From: Nocardia vermiculata NBRC 100427
Lineage (GTDB): Bacteria > Actinomycetota > Actinomycetes > Mycobacteriales > Mycobacteriaceae
DNA length: 64,000 nucleotides
Assembly (NCBI RefSeq): GCF_001613265.1
Contig: NZ_BDCA01000005.1
Location: 248,001 to 312,000, forward strand
Direction of reading: 5' to 3'
Positions 17,272 through 26,765 of this stretch are shown piece by piece (the first letter of the stretch is position 1; each line of letters starts with the position of its first letter). Made by a program: the position numbers and the translations under genes. The notes under the pieces were generated by a model. The model did no database searches. It saw only the letters and a program-made list of their open reading frames with translations, and was not told the origin of the DNA.

Positions 17272-18590
17272 GCGCCCTCCTGGCGTTTGCGGGTCAGTGA
17301 GGTGATCGCCTCGCGCACCAGCGACAGCGGATCCTCGAACGGCATCGACGAGCAGCCCTCGTCCGGGGTGAATGGAATGCGGGCCAGGACCTGCCAGTGC
17401 TCACCGGCGCGCCCGGCCGACAGCGTCCCGCCCAGTGCGGTGGTGCGCTGCCGCATCCCGCTGATGCCCATTCCGCGTCCGGTGCGTGGGGCCGGGCCCT
17501 CCGGCAGCGTGTTACGCACCCGCACCGACACCTCGGCGGGGGTGACACTGATGGTCAGTACCGACTCGGCGCCCGCCGCGTGTTTGGCGATATTGGACAG
17601 CGATTCCTGGCTGATCCGATACAGCGCGAGCCCGGTCGACGCCGACACCATGGTGGCGTCCCCGCTCAGTTCGTAGTGCACCGGCAGTCCGGCGCCGACG
17701 AAATCGGCTACCAGATCGGCGATATCGTCGAGACCGGGTTCGGGTGCCATGGACGACGGCCGCTGGTCGAGCAGGCCCACCGTGTGCCGGATATCGGCCA
17801 TCGCCTGGCGGCCCAGCCGTTCGGCGTCGCCGAGTGCGTCGACCGCTTCGTCGACGTCACGATCGGTTTCCAGGGCGTGGCGTGCGGCGGTCAGATGCAG
17901 CAGCGTGACGCTGAGCGAGTGGGCGATCACATCGTGCACCTCACGGGCTATCCGCCGGCGTTCGTCGTCGGCGGCCTGGGCGGCGCGGATCTGCTGATTC
18001 TCGCGTTCCTGATCCAGCGACCGGCGCTGGAACTGCAACATCAGCCCGACCATCCAGCCCAGCACGATGCCGACGACATACACCTGGACCATGTCGTCGC
18101 CGTAGCCGAACGCGTAGAAGATCAGAATCTCCGCGACCGCCACGACCATCCAGAACAGACTGATCCGCTTGGGTGCAATGGCGGCCACCATGCCCACCAT
18201 CACCGTCAGCACCAGCGACGAACAGTCCGGTGAGACCGGTTGCAGCAGGAACAGCGCCTGACCGGCCAGGGCGGAGACGGCGAATACCGCGGGCTTCGGG
18301 GGCAGATCGAAGAAGAACAGCAGCGGATAGCAGACGATCAGCAGTGCCATCGCCAGGAACGGCACCCCGGTGGTGAAGTACTGCACGCGTAGTGCGGCGG
18401 CCGCGACCGCTACCACCAGCATCGCGATATCCGCGGTGATCACCACCGAGGCCGGATAGCCGAACGCCAGTTCCTCCACGCGGCGCCGGAACGTCGCGGC
18501 GGGATCGTTGATCAGATCGACGAGACGGCGGCCGACCCTGCTCAACGATCGGCCGACCCTGCCCTGGTCACGGGCGTTCGTCGGAGCCAT
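17268..18590 (-). CDS. NarL-type sensor histidine kinase
   Basis: A 440-residue membrane kinase beginning at ATG 18590. Residues about 45-205 form five or six membrane segments with little outside the bilayer. The HisKA_3 helix is DERRRIAREVHDVIAHSLSVTLLHLTAARHAL, with the acceptor His in REVHD. The ATPase domain has LALYRISQESLSNIAKHAAG (N box) and TGRGMGISGMRQRTTALGG (G box). It is co-transcribed with its response regulator and diverges from a unit encoding a small protein plus an FtsX-type ABC transporter, the pattern of bacterial systems in which a kinase senses envelope stress or an antibiotic and the ABC transporter is the output. Confidence 0.94.
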   Translation of the reverse strand: MAPTNARDQGRVGRSLSRVGRRLVDLINDPAATFRRRVEELAFGYPASVVITADIAMLVVAVAAAALRVQYFTTGVPFLAMALLIVCYPLLFFFDLPPKPAVFAVSALAGQALFLLQPVSPDCSSLVLTVMVGMVAAIAPKRISLFWMVVAVAEILIFYAFGYGDDMVQVYVVGIVLGWMVGLMLQFQRRSLDQERENQQIRAAQAADDERRRIAREVHDVIAHSLSVTLLHLTAARHALETDRDVDEAVDALGDAERLGRQAMADIRHTVGLLDQRPSSMAPEPGLDDIADLVADFVGAGLPVHYELSGDATMVSASTGLALYRISQESLSNIAKHAAGAESVLTISVTPAEVSVRVRNTLPEGPAPRTGRGMGISGMRQRTTALGGTLSAGRAGEHWQVLARIPFTPDEGCSSMPFEDPLSLVREAITSLTRKRQEGA

Positions 18591-18648
18591 GGTGTCAGGC
18601 TAGCCCGCGGTACGCCGGCGCCGCATCGTTCCCGGAACGGGGCGCGGG

Positions 18649-18664
18649 TCCTACCGCGGTAGGA
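18649..18664. promoter_or_regulatory. Perfect 16-bp palindrome between HK-RR and ABC operons
   Basis: TCCTACCGCGGTAGGA is a perfect palindrome in the 181-base divergent gap. It lies 58 bases from the kinase start and about 108 bases from the small gene at 18772. A related dyad stands before the other NarL-type kinase. It is a candidate site for the response regulator controlling both directions. Confidence 0.55.
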
Positions 18665-18771
18665 GTTCCAATCACGTCCTCGGCACGACGACTTGCGCGC
18701 GCGGCGACCGTAGCGTGAATCGCATCGCGTCCGGCGACCGCGCTGGATGCCCGGCTCGAGGAGAGGGTGCG

Positions 18772-19092
18772 ATGACTTGGCACGACCAGCACGCTCGTAC
18801 CGAAATCCTGCACGAGGTACTCGCTCGCGCGGCCGTCGACCCGACGGCCCCCGAGTTGCTGGCCGGTCTCCCCGGATCCGATCGGCTCTTCGGGGGACCC
18901 GCCGGAATACTTGCCGCGCTGCGATATCGGTGGGACAACCATTTACGCGCGAAACTGGATCAGGCGCAGATCCAGGGCCAGTCCGCCGCCGACGCCTATC
19001 GCGAACTGGCCGCGCAACAGCCGGAACTGCATGCGATTCTCGCTGCGCACGAGGCCGGGCATTGGCAGCGCGAGCCGGTACTGGCACGCTGA
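18772..19092 (+). CDS. Small uncharacterised protein ahead of ABC transporter
   Basis: A 106-residue protein starting at ATG 18772 after GAGGAGAGG. The opening is MTWHDQHARTEILHEVLARA. It is soluble, mostly alpha-helical and without signal peptide or membrane segment; it contains a GSDRLFGGPAGILAALRYRWDNHLRAKLDQA region and a C-terminal HEAGHWQREP. I do not recognise the family. It lies 81 bases upstream of the ABC ATPase gene on the same strand and diverges from the histidine kinase, so it probably belongs to the transporter's transcription unit. Confidence 0.65.
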   Translation: MTWHDQHARTEILHEVLARAAVDPTAPELLAGLPGSDRLFGGPAGILAALRYRWDNHLRAKLDQAQIQGQSAADAYRELAAQQPELHAILAAHEAGHWQREPVLAR

Positions 19093-19173
19093 GCGACGAT
19101 CCGACCCGGTTGTGGCGCTGGTGAAATCACGCCGGAACCGGACCGACAGCAGAAAGTGGGTGGGGCGACCACC

Positions 19174-19923
19174 ATGTTGGAATTGACCGATATCGTCCGG
19201 GAATACCGCGTGGGTGAACAGCGGGTTCGCGCTCTCGACAAGGTGAGCCTGCGCATCGAGGCGGGCGAGTTCACCTCGATCATCGGCCCGTCGGGCTCGG
19301 GAAAGAGCACATTGCTGCATCTGCTCGGTGCGCTGGATTCACCGGATTCGGGATCGATCACCTTTCAGGGCGAAGAGATCGGCACCCTCGACGACAACCG
19401 GCAGTCGGAATTTCGCCGGCACCGGGTGGGGTTCATCTTCCAGTTCTTCAACCTGCTCCCGACACTGTCGGCGTGGGAGAACGTCGCGGTGCCGAAACTG
19501 CTGGACGGCACCGGATTACGTAAGGCCAAACCCCGCGCACTGGAACTGCTGGACCGGGTCGGGCTCGCCGATCGCGCCGAGCACCGGCCGGCGGAGATGT
19601 CGGGTGGGCAGATGCAGCGGGTCGCGGTGGCACGCTCGCTGATCATGGATCCGCCGCTGATCCTGGCCGACGAGCCCACCGGCAATCTCGACACCAAAAC
19701 CGGCGCCGCCATCCTGGAACTGCTCGGCGATATCTGCGGCGCCGGCAATTCGGTGGTCATGGTCACGCACGATATGAGCGCGGTGGAGTACTGCGATCGG
19801 GTGATCACGCTGCGCGACGGGCGGATCGGTTCCAACGAGGAGGCCGGTGCGCGCCGCGGCCGGCCCGCCGTGAACTCCGGCGACGAGGATGCTCGCGACG
19901 GCGACGAGGTGATACGCGCGTGA
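19174..19923 (+). CDS. ABC transporter ATP-binding protein (LolD/MacB type)
   Basis: A 249-residue ATPase from ATG 19174; GTG 19156 would add six residues, but GGTGGGG fits the ATG better. Walker A is IGPSGSGKSTLLH, the Q loop follows FIFQFFNLLPTLSAWENV, the signature is MSGGQMQRVAVARS, Walker B is LILADEPTGNLD and the switch His is in MVTHDMS. The length and the FQFFNLLP phrase are typical of the LolD/FtsE/MacB class, which powers mechanotransmission rather than classic substrate channels. Its stop overlaps the permease start (GTGA at 19920-19923). Confidence 0.95.
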   Translation: MLELTDIVREYRVGEQRVRALDKVSLRIEAGEFTSIIGPSGSGKSTLLHLLGALDSPDSGSITFQGEEIGTLDDNRQSEFRRHRVGFIFQFFNLLPTLSAWENVAVPKLLDGTGLRKAKPRALELLDRVGLADRAEHRPAEMSGGQMQRVAVARSLIMDPPLILADEPTGNLDTKTGAAILELLGDICGAGNSVVMVTHDMSAVEYCDRVITLRDGRIGSNEEAGARRGRPAVNSGDEDARDGDEVIRA

Positions 19924-22412
19924 TCGCGGCCGGCTGGGATCGGCTGCGGCTGTTCAATATCGGCGAACTGTTCACCCACAAGGGCCGCACCGCGATGTCG
20001 ATGGCGGTGATGGGGGTATCGGCCGGACTGCTGGTGGCGGTGCTCAGCATCTCCGGCTCGGTGACGGGTTCGGTGGAGCGACTCACGACCGCACTGGGCG
20101 GCAAGGCGCAGCTCGAGATCTCCGGAATCACCGAGAGCGGATTCGGTCAGGACGTCCTGCCCGCCGTGCGGCAGGTCCCCGGGGTGCAGGCCGCGGTGCC
20201 GATGATCCGTACCGGTATCGGTCTCAGCGAGGACCACACTCTGTTGATCGGCGCCGACGCGTCGGTGTCCGCACTGGGCAGCGACCTCGACGGAGCCATG
20301 CGCGATCAAGCGGTGAAGCTGCTGACCGTGCCCAACGGGGTTCTGGTCGGCGCGGCACTGGGCCACCACGAGGGGGAGAGTTTCACTCTCGGCTCGACGC
20401 GGGTGACGGTCGCCGGGGTGATCGACGACGCCACCGCCGACAAGATCAACAGTGGCCATATCGTGGTCGCGTCGTTGCCCGTCGCACAGGAATTGGCGGG
20501 CCGCGCGGGAATGCTGGACTCCGTCCAGATCGTCCCGGAACCGGGTGCCGACATCGCTGCGCTGCGGTCGGCACTCACCGACGCGGTCGGTGGTCGGGCC
20601 GTGGTGGCCGATCCCAGCCTGCGCGCCGCTCAGGCCGGTGGCGCCATCCAACTGGTCCGGTTCTCCACCACGATGGCCTCGGCCGCGGCCCTGATCGTGT
20701 CGGCCTTCCTGATCTACAACGCGATGAGTATGGCGGTGGCGCAACGCCGCCCGACGCTGTCGCTGCTGCGTGCCATCGGCGGCAGACGCGGGCCCATGGT
20801 GCGCGATCTGATCGCCGAGGCCGCGATCATCGGCCTGATCGGCGGCGCGATCGGTTCGGTGGTCGGTATCTTCGCCGGGCGCACCTCGATCAATCAGATC
20901 CCGTCGGCCATGATGGCCGCCGTCGAAACCCGCACCGAGTACATCGTGCCGTGGTACGCGATTCCGGTGGCGATCGCGGCCTGTGTGGTGGCCAGTGTCG
21001 CGGCCGCGGCGATCGCGGCCCGGCAGGTGTACAAGGTGCAGCCGATCGAGGCACTGGCGCCGGTGGGGGTCGGCAAGGCTGATGCGATCGGGCCCTGGTT
21101 GAAGGTGGTCTCGCTGGTCGGTGGGCTGGCGATGATCGTGGCAGCGGTCTTCATCGCCCGCGCGGACCTGGGACGAGGGTCGCTGCTCGCGATCTCGCTG
21201 TCGATCGCGGGGGCGGTCGGTGTGTGTTTCGCGGCGATGGGCCCGATGGTGAAGCTGGCTGCGGCGATCGCCCGGATCTTCGGTGCGCCCGGAGCATTGG
21301 GCGCTACCACCATCGAACGGGCACCGCGCCGGGTCTGGGCTACCGCGATGACGGTGATGATCGGTGTCACCGCGACCGTCGGAATGGGCGGCGCCTCGGC
21401 GAATCTCGTCGATTCGGCGAAGGACTCGTTCTCCGACCTCGGGGAGCGCGACGCGTATGTCAGCCCTACCTCACTGGCGCAATTCCCCACCGGCCCGTTG
21501 CTTCCCGCCGACCTGAAGGAGCAGGTGCGCCGGGTGCCCGGAGTCGCACAGGTGGGCTCGGGGCAGATGGCGTTCGCCACCGTCGGCGGTGACCGGGTGA
21601 TGCTGCAGGCCTACGAGTCGAACATCCGCTCCTCACTGCTCGACGGACTGGGCCCCGAGGTGCTGGACCGGATGGCGACCGGCGCGGGCGTAGTGCTCTC
21701 CCGCGATGTGGCACGGTCACTGCACGCCGAGCAGGGTGCGCGGGTGGATCTGCCCACCCCCACCGGGATTCACTCGGTAGAGGTACTGAAGGTGATCCCG
21801 TACTTCTCGGCGCTGTCGGGCATCGTGCTGATGGACCTCGAGGTGCTGCGCCAGTGGTACGAGCGGCCCGGTGAGACGGTGCTCGGCGTCGCCATGGAGC
21901 CCGGGGCCGACAAGGACCGGGTGATGGACGCGATCCGGGCGGTGGTGCCACCGGGAATGCACGTCGACACCGGCGCACAAGCCCTCGACGCGGTCTCGGA
22001 GGGCGTGAAACAGGGGACATCGCTGTCGGGTTCGATCCTGTGGATCGTGGTGCTGGTGTCGACGGCGGCACTGTTGAACACGCTGATGCTGTCGGTGCTG
22101 GAACGCCGGCGCGAACTGGGTGTGCTGCGTGCCATGGGAACCAGCCGCCGATTCCTGTTGCGCACAGTGCTCACCGAGGCGGCCGGTATCGGCCTGACCG
22201 GAGCCCTGCTGGGCCTGGTGGTGGGGGCGGCCACGCAGTACCTGGCGACGGTCGCGATGGGACAGGCGCTGACCATCGAGGTGGTCTACCAGCCCAGCCC
22301 GATGCTGGTGGTCTATGCGGTCGCGGCGTTGATCCTGGCGCTGCTCGGCTCGATTCCGCCGTCGTTGCGCGCGGCCCGCATGCCGATCATCGAGGCGATT
22401 GCTGTCGACTGA
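19920..22412 (+). CDS. FtsX-like ABC transporter permease
   Basis: An 830-residue permease starting at GTG 19920, coupled to the ATPase. It has an N-terminal membrane helix (about 30-48), a large MacB-like periplasmic domain (about 50-230), a first FtsX unit of three helices around 245-385 with the phrase LSLLRAIGGRRGPMV, two central helices (about 390-435), a second MacB-like domain (450-690), and a second FtsX unit at 700-825 with LGVLRAMGTSRRFLL. This duplicated layout is that of actinobacterial macrolide/lipoprotein-type exporters. The substrate is not evident; the divergent two-component system suggests a role in envelope stress or peptide resistance. Confidence 0.93.
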   Translation: MIAAGWDRLRLFNIGELFTHKGRTAMSMAVMGVSAGLLVAVLSISGSVTGSVERLTTALGGKAQLEISGITESGFGQDVLPAVRQVPGVQAAVPMIRTGIGLSEDHTLLIGADASVSALGSDLDGAMRDQAVKLLTVPNGVLVGAALGHHEGESFTLGSTRVTVAGVIDDATADKINSGHIVVASLPVAQELAGRAGMLDSVQIVPEPGADIAALRSALTDAVGGRAVVADPSLRAAQAGGAIQLVRFSTTMASAAALIVSAFLIYNAMSMAVAQRRPTLSLLRAIGGRRGPMVRDLIAEAAIIGLIGGAIGSVVGIFAGRTSINQIPSAMMAAVETRTEYIVPWYAIPVAIAACVVASVAAAAIAARQVYKVQPIEALAPVGVGKADAIGPWLKVVSLVGGLAMIVAAVFIARADLGRGSLLAISLSIAGAVGVCFAAMGPMVKLAAAIARIFGAPGALGATTIERAPRRVWATAMTVMIGVTATVGMGGASANLVDSAKDSFSDLGERDAYVSPTSLAQFPTGPLLPADLKEQVRRVPGVAQVGSGQMAFATVGGDRVMLQAYESNIRSSLLDGLGPEVLDRMATGAGVVLSRDVARSLHAEQGARVDLPTPTGIHSVEVLKVIPYFSALSGIVLMDLEVLRQWYERPGETVLGVAMEPGADKDRVMDAIRAVVPPGMHVDTGAQALDAVSEGVKQGTSLSGSILWIVVLVSTAALLNTLMLSVLERRRELGVLRAMGTSRRFLLRTVLTEAAGIGLTGALLGLVVGAATQYLATVAMGQALTIEVVYQPSPMLVVYAVAALILALLGSIPPSLRAARMPIIEAIAVD

Positions 22413-22436
22413 TCGACGTCCATAGCGGTCTCCACG

Positions 22437-22475
22437 AACCCCCCGCGCGGTCGATTACCGGCCGCGCGGGGGTTT
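22437..22475 (+). terminator. Terminator after the FtsX permease
   Basis: AACCCCCCGCGCGG at 22437-22450 pairs with CCGCGCGGGGGTT at 22462-22474 (one bulged C), with an 11-base loop and three T at 22473-22475. It stops the ABC operon before gatB, whose start is at 22547. Confidence 0.7.
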
Positions 22476-22546
22476 GCCGTATCCGGCCGAAGCCGGTGAA
22501 CCCGGGGCGGCGCGGAGAAGTCACCGCCCTTACATAAACTGGAGAC

Positions 22547-24058
22547 ATGACTGCACCCACGGTGGACTTGATGGACTATGCCGACGTCGTCGACCGGTAC
22601 GAGCCGGTGCTGGGCATGGAGGTGCATGTCGAACTGGGCACCGAGACCAAGATGTTCTGCGGGTGCCCGACGACCTTCGGCGCCGAGCCGAACACCCAGG
22701 TATGCCCGGTCTGCCTCGGCCTGCCGGGCGCCCTGCCGGTGGTCAACCAGCAGGCGGTCGAGTCGGCGATCCGCATCGGTCTCGCGCTGAACTGCTCGAT
22801 CACCCCGTGGGGCCGCTTCGCGCGCAAGAACTACTTCTACCCGGACCAGCCGAAGAACTACCAGATCAGCCAGTACGACGAACCGATCGCCACCGAGGGC
22901 TACCTCGACGTGGTGCTCGACGACGGCTCCACCTTCCGGGTCGATATCGAACGCGCCCATATGGAGGAGGACACCGGTAAGTCGCTGCACGTGGGTGGCG
23001 CCACCGGTCGTATCCACGGCGCGAGCCACTCGCTGCTGGACTACAACCGGGCGGGTGTGCCGCTGATCGAGATCGTCACCAAGCCGGTCACCGGTGCCGG
23101 CGAGCGTGCCCCGGAGGTCGCTCGCGCGTATGTCACCGCGCTGCGCGAGGTGCTGAAATCGCTCGACGTCTCCGATGTGAAGATGGAGCAGGGCTCGCTG
23201 CGCTGCGACGCCAATGTCTCGCTGATGCCCAAGGGTGCAACGGAATTCGGTACTCGCACCGAAACCAAGAACGTCAACTCGCTGCGGAGCGTCGAGGTCG
23301 CCGTCCGGTTCGAGATGCGTCGTCAGGCCGCGATCCTCGCCGCCGGCGGCACCATCGTCATGGAGACCCGCCACTTCCACGAGACCGACGGCACCACCTC
23401 GCCCGGCCGACCCAAGGAATCCGCCGAGGACTACCGCTACTTCCCCGAGCCGGATCTGCGACCGGTCGCCCCGGACGCCGCCTGGGTCGAGGAACTGCGC
23501 GCGACCATTCCCGAGTACCCGTGGCTGCGCCGCGCCCGCATCCAGGCCGACTGGGGTCTGTCCGACGAGGTGTTCCGCGATCTGGTCAATGCCGACGCGC
23601 TGGACCTGATCATCGCGACCGTCGATGCGGGAACCTCGGTCGACGCCGCCCGGGCCTGGTGGGTCAACTACCTCACCGAGCGGGCCAAGGAACGCGAGGT
23701 CGGGCTCGAGGATCTGCCGATCAGCCCGAAGCAGGTCGCGGAGGTGGTCGCACTGGTCGACGCCAAGACCATCAACTCCAAGGTGGCCCGGCAGGTCGTG
23801 GACTTCGTCCTCGCCGGTGAGGGCGACCCGGGACAGATCGTGGAGGCCAAGGGCCTGGGCATGGTGTCCGACGACTCCGCGCTGCAGGCCGAGGTGGACA
23901 AGGCGCTGGCCGCGAATCCGGATATCGCCGACAAGATCCGCTCCGGCAAGGTACAGGCCGCCGGCAAGATCGTCGGCGACGTGATGAAGGCGACCCGCGG
24001 TCAAGCCGACGCCGCCCGCGTGCGCGAACTGGTGCTGGCCGCCTGCGGAGCTGCCTGA
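22547..24058 (+). CDS. gatB: Glutamyl/aspartyl-tRNA amidotransferase subunit B
   Basis: A 503-residue GatB, full length. It binds the misacylated tRNA and performs the kinase and amidation steps with ammonia from GatA. Family features are the opening [23 protein letters not shown], the metal/zinc cysteines in [43 protein letters not shown], then [13 protein letters not shown] and [11 protein letters not shown]. The C-terminal YqeY-like tRNA-binding domain occupies about 355-503. It is flanked by terminators on both sides, so it is probably a single-gene unit even though gatC and gatA are 19 kb upstream. Confidence 0.98.
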   Translation: MTAPTVDLMDYADVVDRYEPVLGMEVHVELGTETKMFCGCPTTFGAEPNTQVCPVCLGLPGALPVVNQQAVESAIRIGLALNCSITPWGRFARKNYFYPDQPKNYQISQYDEPIATEGYLDVVLDDGSTFRVDIERAHMEEDTGKSLHVGGATGRIHGASHSLLDYNRAGVPLIEIVTKPVTGAGERAPEVARAYVTALREVLKSLDVSDVKMEQGSLRCDANVSLMPKGATEFGTRTETKNVNSLRSVEVAVRFEMRRQAAILAAGGTIVMETRHFHETDGTTSPGRPKESAEDYRYFPEPDLRPVAPDAAWVEELRATIPEYPWLRRARIQADWGLSDEVFRDLVNADALDLIIATVDAGTSVDAARAWWVNYLTERAKEREVGLEDLPISPKQVAEVVALVDAKTINSKVARQVVDFVLAGEGDPGQIVEAKGLGMVSDDSALQAEVDKALAANPDIADKIRSGKVQAAGKIVGDVMKATRGQADAARVRELVLAACGAA

Positions 24059-24068
24059 GCAGAGCTGT

Positions 24069-24103
24069 TGTGCTGTTCGGGCGAAACCCGCCCGAACAGC
24101 ACA
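24069..24103 (+). terminator. Strong hairpin after gatB
   Basis: A perfect 15-bp stem: TGTGCTGTTCGGGCG at 24069-24083 pairs with its complement at 24089-24103 around the loop AAACC. No U-tract follows, so this is the I-shaped terminator common in actinobacteria. It lies 10 bases after the gatB stop. Confidence 0.8.
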
Positions 24104-24205
24104 CGCTGAACCAGAACCCGGCCGGGACACGCATGCGCGTCGAACCCGGCCGCCGGAGCGCAGCGCGGGCCGCTGTTCCGGCGGCCCACGTGCTGGGGCC
24201 GCGCG

Positions 24206-25333
24206 CTAGTCCGGTCCGCCCCCGGCGCCGCCCTGCGGCGGTGGGATACGCACGACTCGGTCGTCGAAGGGACCGGGCGCCTCGGGCTTGTTGACGGTCC
24301 CGACCCATACGTTGCCGTCGCCGCCCATGGTCGCCCCGCCCAGGGAGCCGTACTTGTTCTGCGCCACCATCGTCGGCGTGGTGGTGATCGCGTGTGTCTT
24401 CGGGTCGGCGTCGGCGAAGGCCAGGGCCTTGGCACCCGACATCGCGACCGCCACGCCGTCGACCGCGGCAGCGCATCCGCCGGCGCCCGGTTTATCGGGC
24501 CAGGTCCATCCGGTGGTGACGGTGCCGTCGGCGGCCAGACGCTGCAGCCGGTCCTCGGTGGCGGTGCGGTCGGTGAACCAGACAGTGTCCTGGTGGTCGG
24601 GGCAGATGTCACCGGCGGAACCGACCCCGGAGGCCATCACCTTCGGGTCGGCGTGGCCCGGCGCCGGATTGTCGATCTCGAGCAGCTTGCCGGACAGCGA
24701 ACCGGGATCGCCTGCCGCACCCGGATCGCCCGCATTGCCGGTCAGCACCGCCATGGTGGTCGGAGTGACGAAGTCGATGGCACCGTGATTGCCGGTAGCG
24801 CCCTTCGGGATTCCGGTCAGGATGGGCTTCGGGTCACCGCCCGATCCGATCCGCACCACGCGATTGTCGGAGGCGGTGGTGACGTAGGCGTAGATCAGCC
24901 CGTCCTCGCCGTAGCTCGGGGACAGCGCCACATCGGTGAGCCCACCGTCACCGGCGGCATCCACATCCACCCGGGCGACCTCCTGCGGCTCCGGCGGTGC
25001 CTGACTGGGATCGACGGCGGTGACTTTCAGGATGCGCCCGGTGGTGCGTTCGGTGACCAGCGCCTGCTGACCTCCGGGGAGCACCGTCAGCCCGCCGGTG
25101 GTGTCCAGGCACGACACCACGACCGCGGGGTCGGGGTCGATGCACGGACCGGTCGGCCGCTGGCCGGTCGGTGGCGGGGTCGGCTCGTCGGTGGGGCCGC
25201 GGCCCTCGGGCTCGACGGTCGGTGCGGGGGAGAACGGGCCGGACGCGGAATCGTCGAAGCCGGCACACCCGGCGACCAGGCCGACGGTGACGGCGAGGAT
25301 CGACGCGACACGGCCGACGACAACCACACTCAT
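24206..25333 (-). CDS. lppZ: PQQ-dependent sugar-dehydrogenase-like lipoprotein (LppZ-like)
   Basis: A 375-residue lipoprotein, close to mycobacterial LppZ in length and position beside gatB. ATG 25333 gives the signal MSVVVVGRVASILAVTVG with lipobox LVAGC. After a Pro/Thr-rich tether, the rest is a beta-propeller of the glucose/sorbosone dehydrogenase type with GGLTVLPGGQQALVTERTTGRILKV, AGDGGLTDVALSPSYGEDGLIYAYVTT and GNHGAIDFVTPTTMAVLTGN. Soluble PQQ-type sugar dehydrogenases have this fold, but enzyme activity has not been shown for LppZ as far as I recall. It faces away from the DoxX gene at 25445. Confidence 0.85.
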   Translation of the reverse strand: MSVVVVGRVASILAVTVGLVAGCAGFDDSASGPFSPAPTVEPEGRGPTDEPTPPPTGQRPTGPCIDPDPAVVVSCLDTTGGLTVLPGGQQALVTERTTGRILKVTAVDPSQAPPEPQEVARVDVDAAGDGGLTDVALSPSYGEDGLIYAYVTTASDNRVVRIGSGGDPKPILTGIPKGATGNHGAIDFVTPTTMAVLTGNAGDPGAAGDPGSLSGKLLEIDNPAPGHADPKVMASGVGSAGDICPDHQDTVWFTDRTATEDRLQRLAADGTVTTGWTWPDKPGAGGCAAAVDGVAVAMSGAKALAFADADPKTHAITTTPTMVAQNKYGSLGGATMGGDGNVWVGTVNKPEAPGPFDDRVVRIPPPQGGAGGGPD

Positions 25334-25444
25334 TGCCCAAACGTTACGGAAATACCGCCGCGAACGCTCGTAGGGGTCGGCGCCCGCAGCTGACACGCCG
25401 TGCAACACCCCCCACGGCGCCGCCACACGTCATACTCTGAGCCC

Positions 25445-26287
25445 GTGAACGACAAGCCGAACCAGCCACCGGAATCGAACGAACCGTCCGGCTCGACCGG
25501 CGGCCCCACCGGACCGGCGGCACACAGCCCGTACGACAACCCGACCGGCGAATTCCCGTCGGTGAAACCGGCCGCGGGTAAGGACGTTCCGCGCACCGAG
25601 GACGACCTGGGGCTCGATCCGGAGGTTCCGTCGTCGTCGGAGCCGGGTAAGCACGAGGGGCCGAAGCTCACCTCCGGCTCCGCTGACGACGAGCCCACCT
25701 ACGCCTTCGCCAGCATTCCGCCCGCCCCGGTGGCCGGTGATACCGAACGGCTGCGCCGCACGCGGGAATACCGTCGCGGAACAACGGATCTGGGCCTGCT
25801 CATCCTGCGCCTGGTCATCGGCCTGACGTTCCTCTACCACGGCCTGCAGAAGCTGGCGGGCTGGTTCCACGGACCGGGACTGGACGGCACCCGCGCCATG
25901 CTGGAGCAAGGCGGCTGGAAACATATCGAGCTGTCCACCGCGATGCTCACCGTGTCCGAGGTGGGCGGCGGCGCACTGATCATTCTCGGTCTGGCGACAC
26001 CGCTGGCGGCCGGTGCGGTCCTGGCCTCGATCATCGACGCGTGGTTGTGGAAGCAGGGGATGGCACCCGATTTCCAGTACAAGACGGTGGAATTGGAGTC
26101 GATCCTCGGTGGCCTGGCTGCCGCGCTCATCTTCACCGGCCCCGGCCGGCTGTCGTTCGACCGCAACCGCGGCTGGGCGGTGCGTCCCTCGTGGGGATCG
26201 CTCGTCGCCTTCGTCCTGGCATTGGCCGCGGCGGCCGTCGGCTGGATCTTCCTGCACGGCGGCAACCCGTTCATCGGGATTTTCTAG
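25445..26287 (+). CDS. DoxX family membrane protein (Rv3005c-like)
   Basis: A 280-residue protein from GTG 25445. The first 110 residues are a disordered Pro/Glu/Thr-rich cytoplasmic tail. Then comes the DoxX four-helix region: LGLLILRLVIGLTFLYHGLQKLAGWF, a helix around STAMLTVSEVGGGALIILGLATPLAAGAV, one near ESILGGLAAALIFTGPGRLS and the last at LVAFVLALAAAAVGWIFLHGG. The Rv3005c counterpart in M. tuberculosis has been linked to a membrane-associated oxidoreductase complex with SodA and SseA; whether that applies here is inference from synteny. The stop lies in one arm of an inverted repeat. Confidence 0.88.
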   Translation: MNDKPNQPPESNEPSGSTGGPTGPAAHSPYDNPTGEFPSVKPAAGKDVPRTEDDLGLDPEVPSSSEPGKHEGPKLTSGSADDEPTYAFASIPPAPVAGDTERLRRTREYRRGTTDLGLLILRLVIGLTFLYHGLQKLAGWFHGPGLDGTRAMLEQGGWKHIELSTAMLTVSEVGGGALIILGLATPLAAGAVLASIIDAWLWKQGMAPDFQYKTVELESILGGLAAALIFTGPGRLSFDRNRGWAVRPSWGSLVAFVLALAAAAVGWIFLHGGNPFIGIF

Positions 26288-26313
26288 AACGCCGTACCCC
26301 CGGAAGTTCTAGA
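26283..26313. repeat. 8-bp inverted repeat between DoxX and NTF2-like genes
   Basis: TCTAGAAC at 26283-26290 and GTTCTAGA at 26306-26313 are exact complements, spaced by 15 bases. The left arm covers the DoxX stop codon and the right arm ends 8 bases before the start of the next gene. It may be a weak hairpin or operator. Confidence 0.35.
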
Positions 26314-26321
26314 GTCCCGGC

Positions 26322-26765
26322 ATGTCGAATATCGCCGAGCCCCCGAGTTACCGAGCGATCGAAAGCCTGATCGCCGATTACGCACTGTGTGTCGATCAAG
26401 GTGATTTCGCCGGCGTCGGCGCGCTGTTCGCCGACGGAGTGTTCGGCGGTAGCCAGGGTGGTCGGGCCGGCAGCGAGGCCGTCGAGAAGACGATGACCGA
26501 CACCGTGATCCGCTACGACGACGGCACACCCCGCACCAAGCACCTGGTGACCAACCTGTCGATCCAGGTGGACGAGGAAGCCGACACGGCCACCAGCCGC
26601 TCGTACTTCACGGTCCTGCAGGCCGCGCCCGACCAGCCACTCCAGCCGATCGTCAGCGGCCGGTACTACGACGAGTTCCGCCGCAAAGACGGCACGTGGT
26701 CCTTCGCCCGCCGCCGCGTGGAGATGGACCTCACCGGCGACCTGAGCAAGCATTTGCGCAGCTAG
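26322..26765 (+). CDS. SnoaL/NTF2-like domain protein
   Basis: A 147-residue single-domain protein of the SnoaL_4/NTF2 superfamily. The N-terminal helix IESLIADYALCVDQGDFAGVGALFADGVFGG and the following strands, including TKHLVTNLSIQVDEEADTATSRSYFTVLQ and the closing KDGTWSFARRRVEMDLTGDLSKHL, match the cone-shaped fold used by limonene-epoxide hydrolases, isomerases and ring-hydroxylating small subunits. The ligand is unknown. It starts at ATG 26322, 34 bases after the DoxX stop, and could share its transcript. Confidence 0.85.
   Translation: MSNIAEPPSYRAIESLIADYALCVDQGDFAGVGALFADGVFGGSQGGRAGSEAVEKTMTDTVIRYDDGTPRTKHLVTNLSIQVDEEADTATSRSYFTVLQAAPDQPLQPIVSGRYYDEFRRKDGTWSFARRRVEMDLTGDLSKHLRS

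Noticed and set aside
22313..24130. 605-residue minus-strand frame
   Set aside because: Antisense of gatB; the GatB protein is unmistakable.
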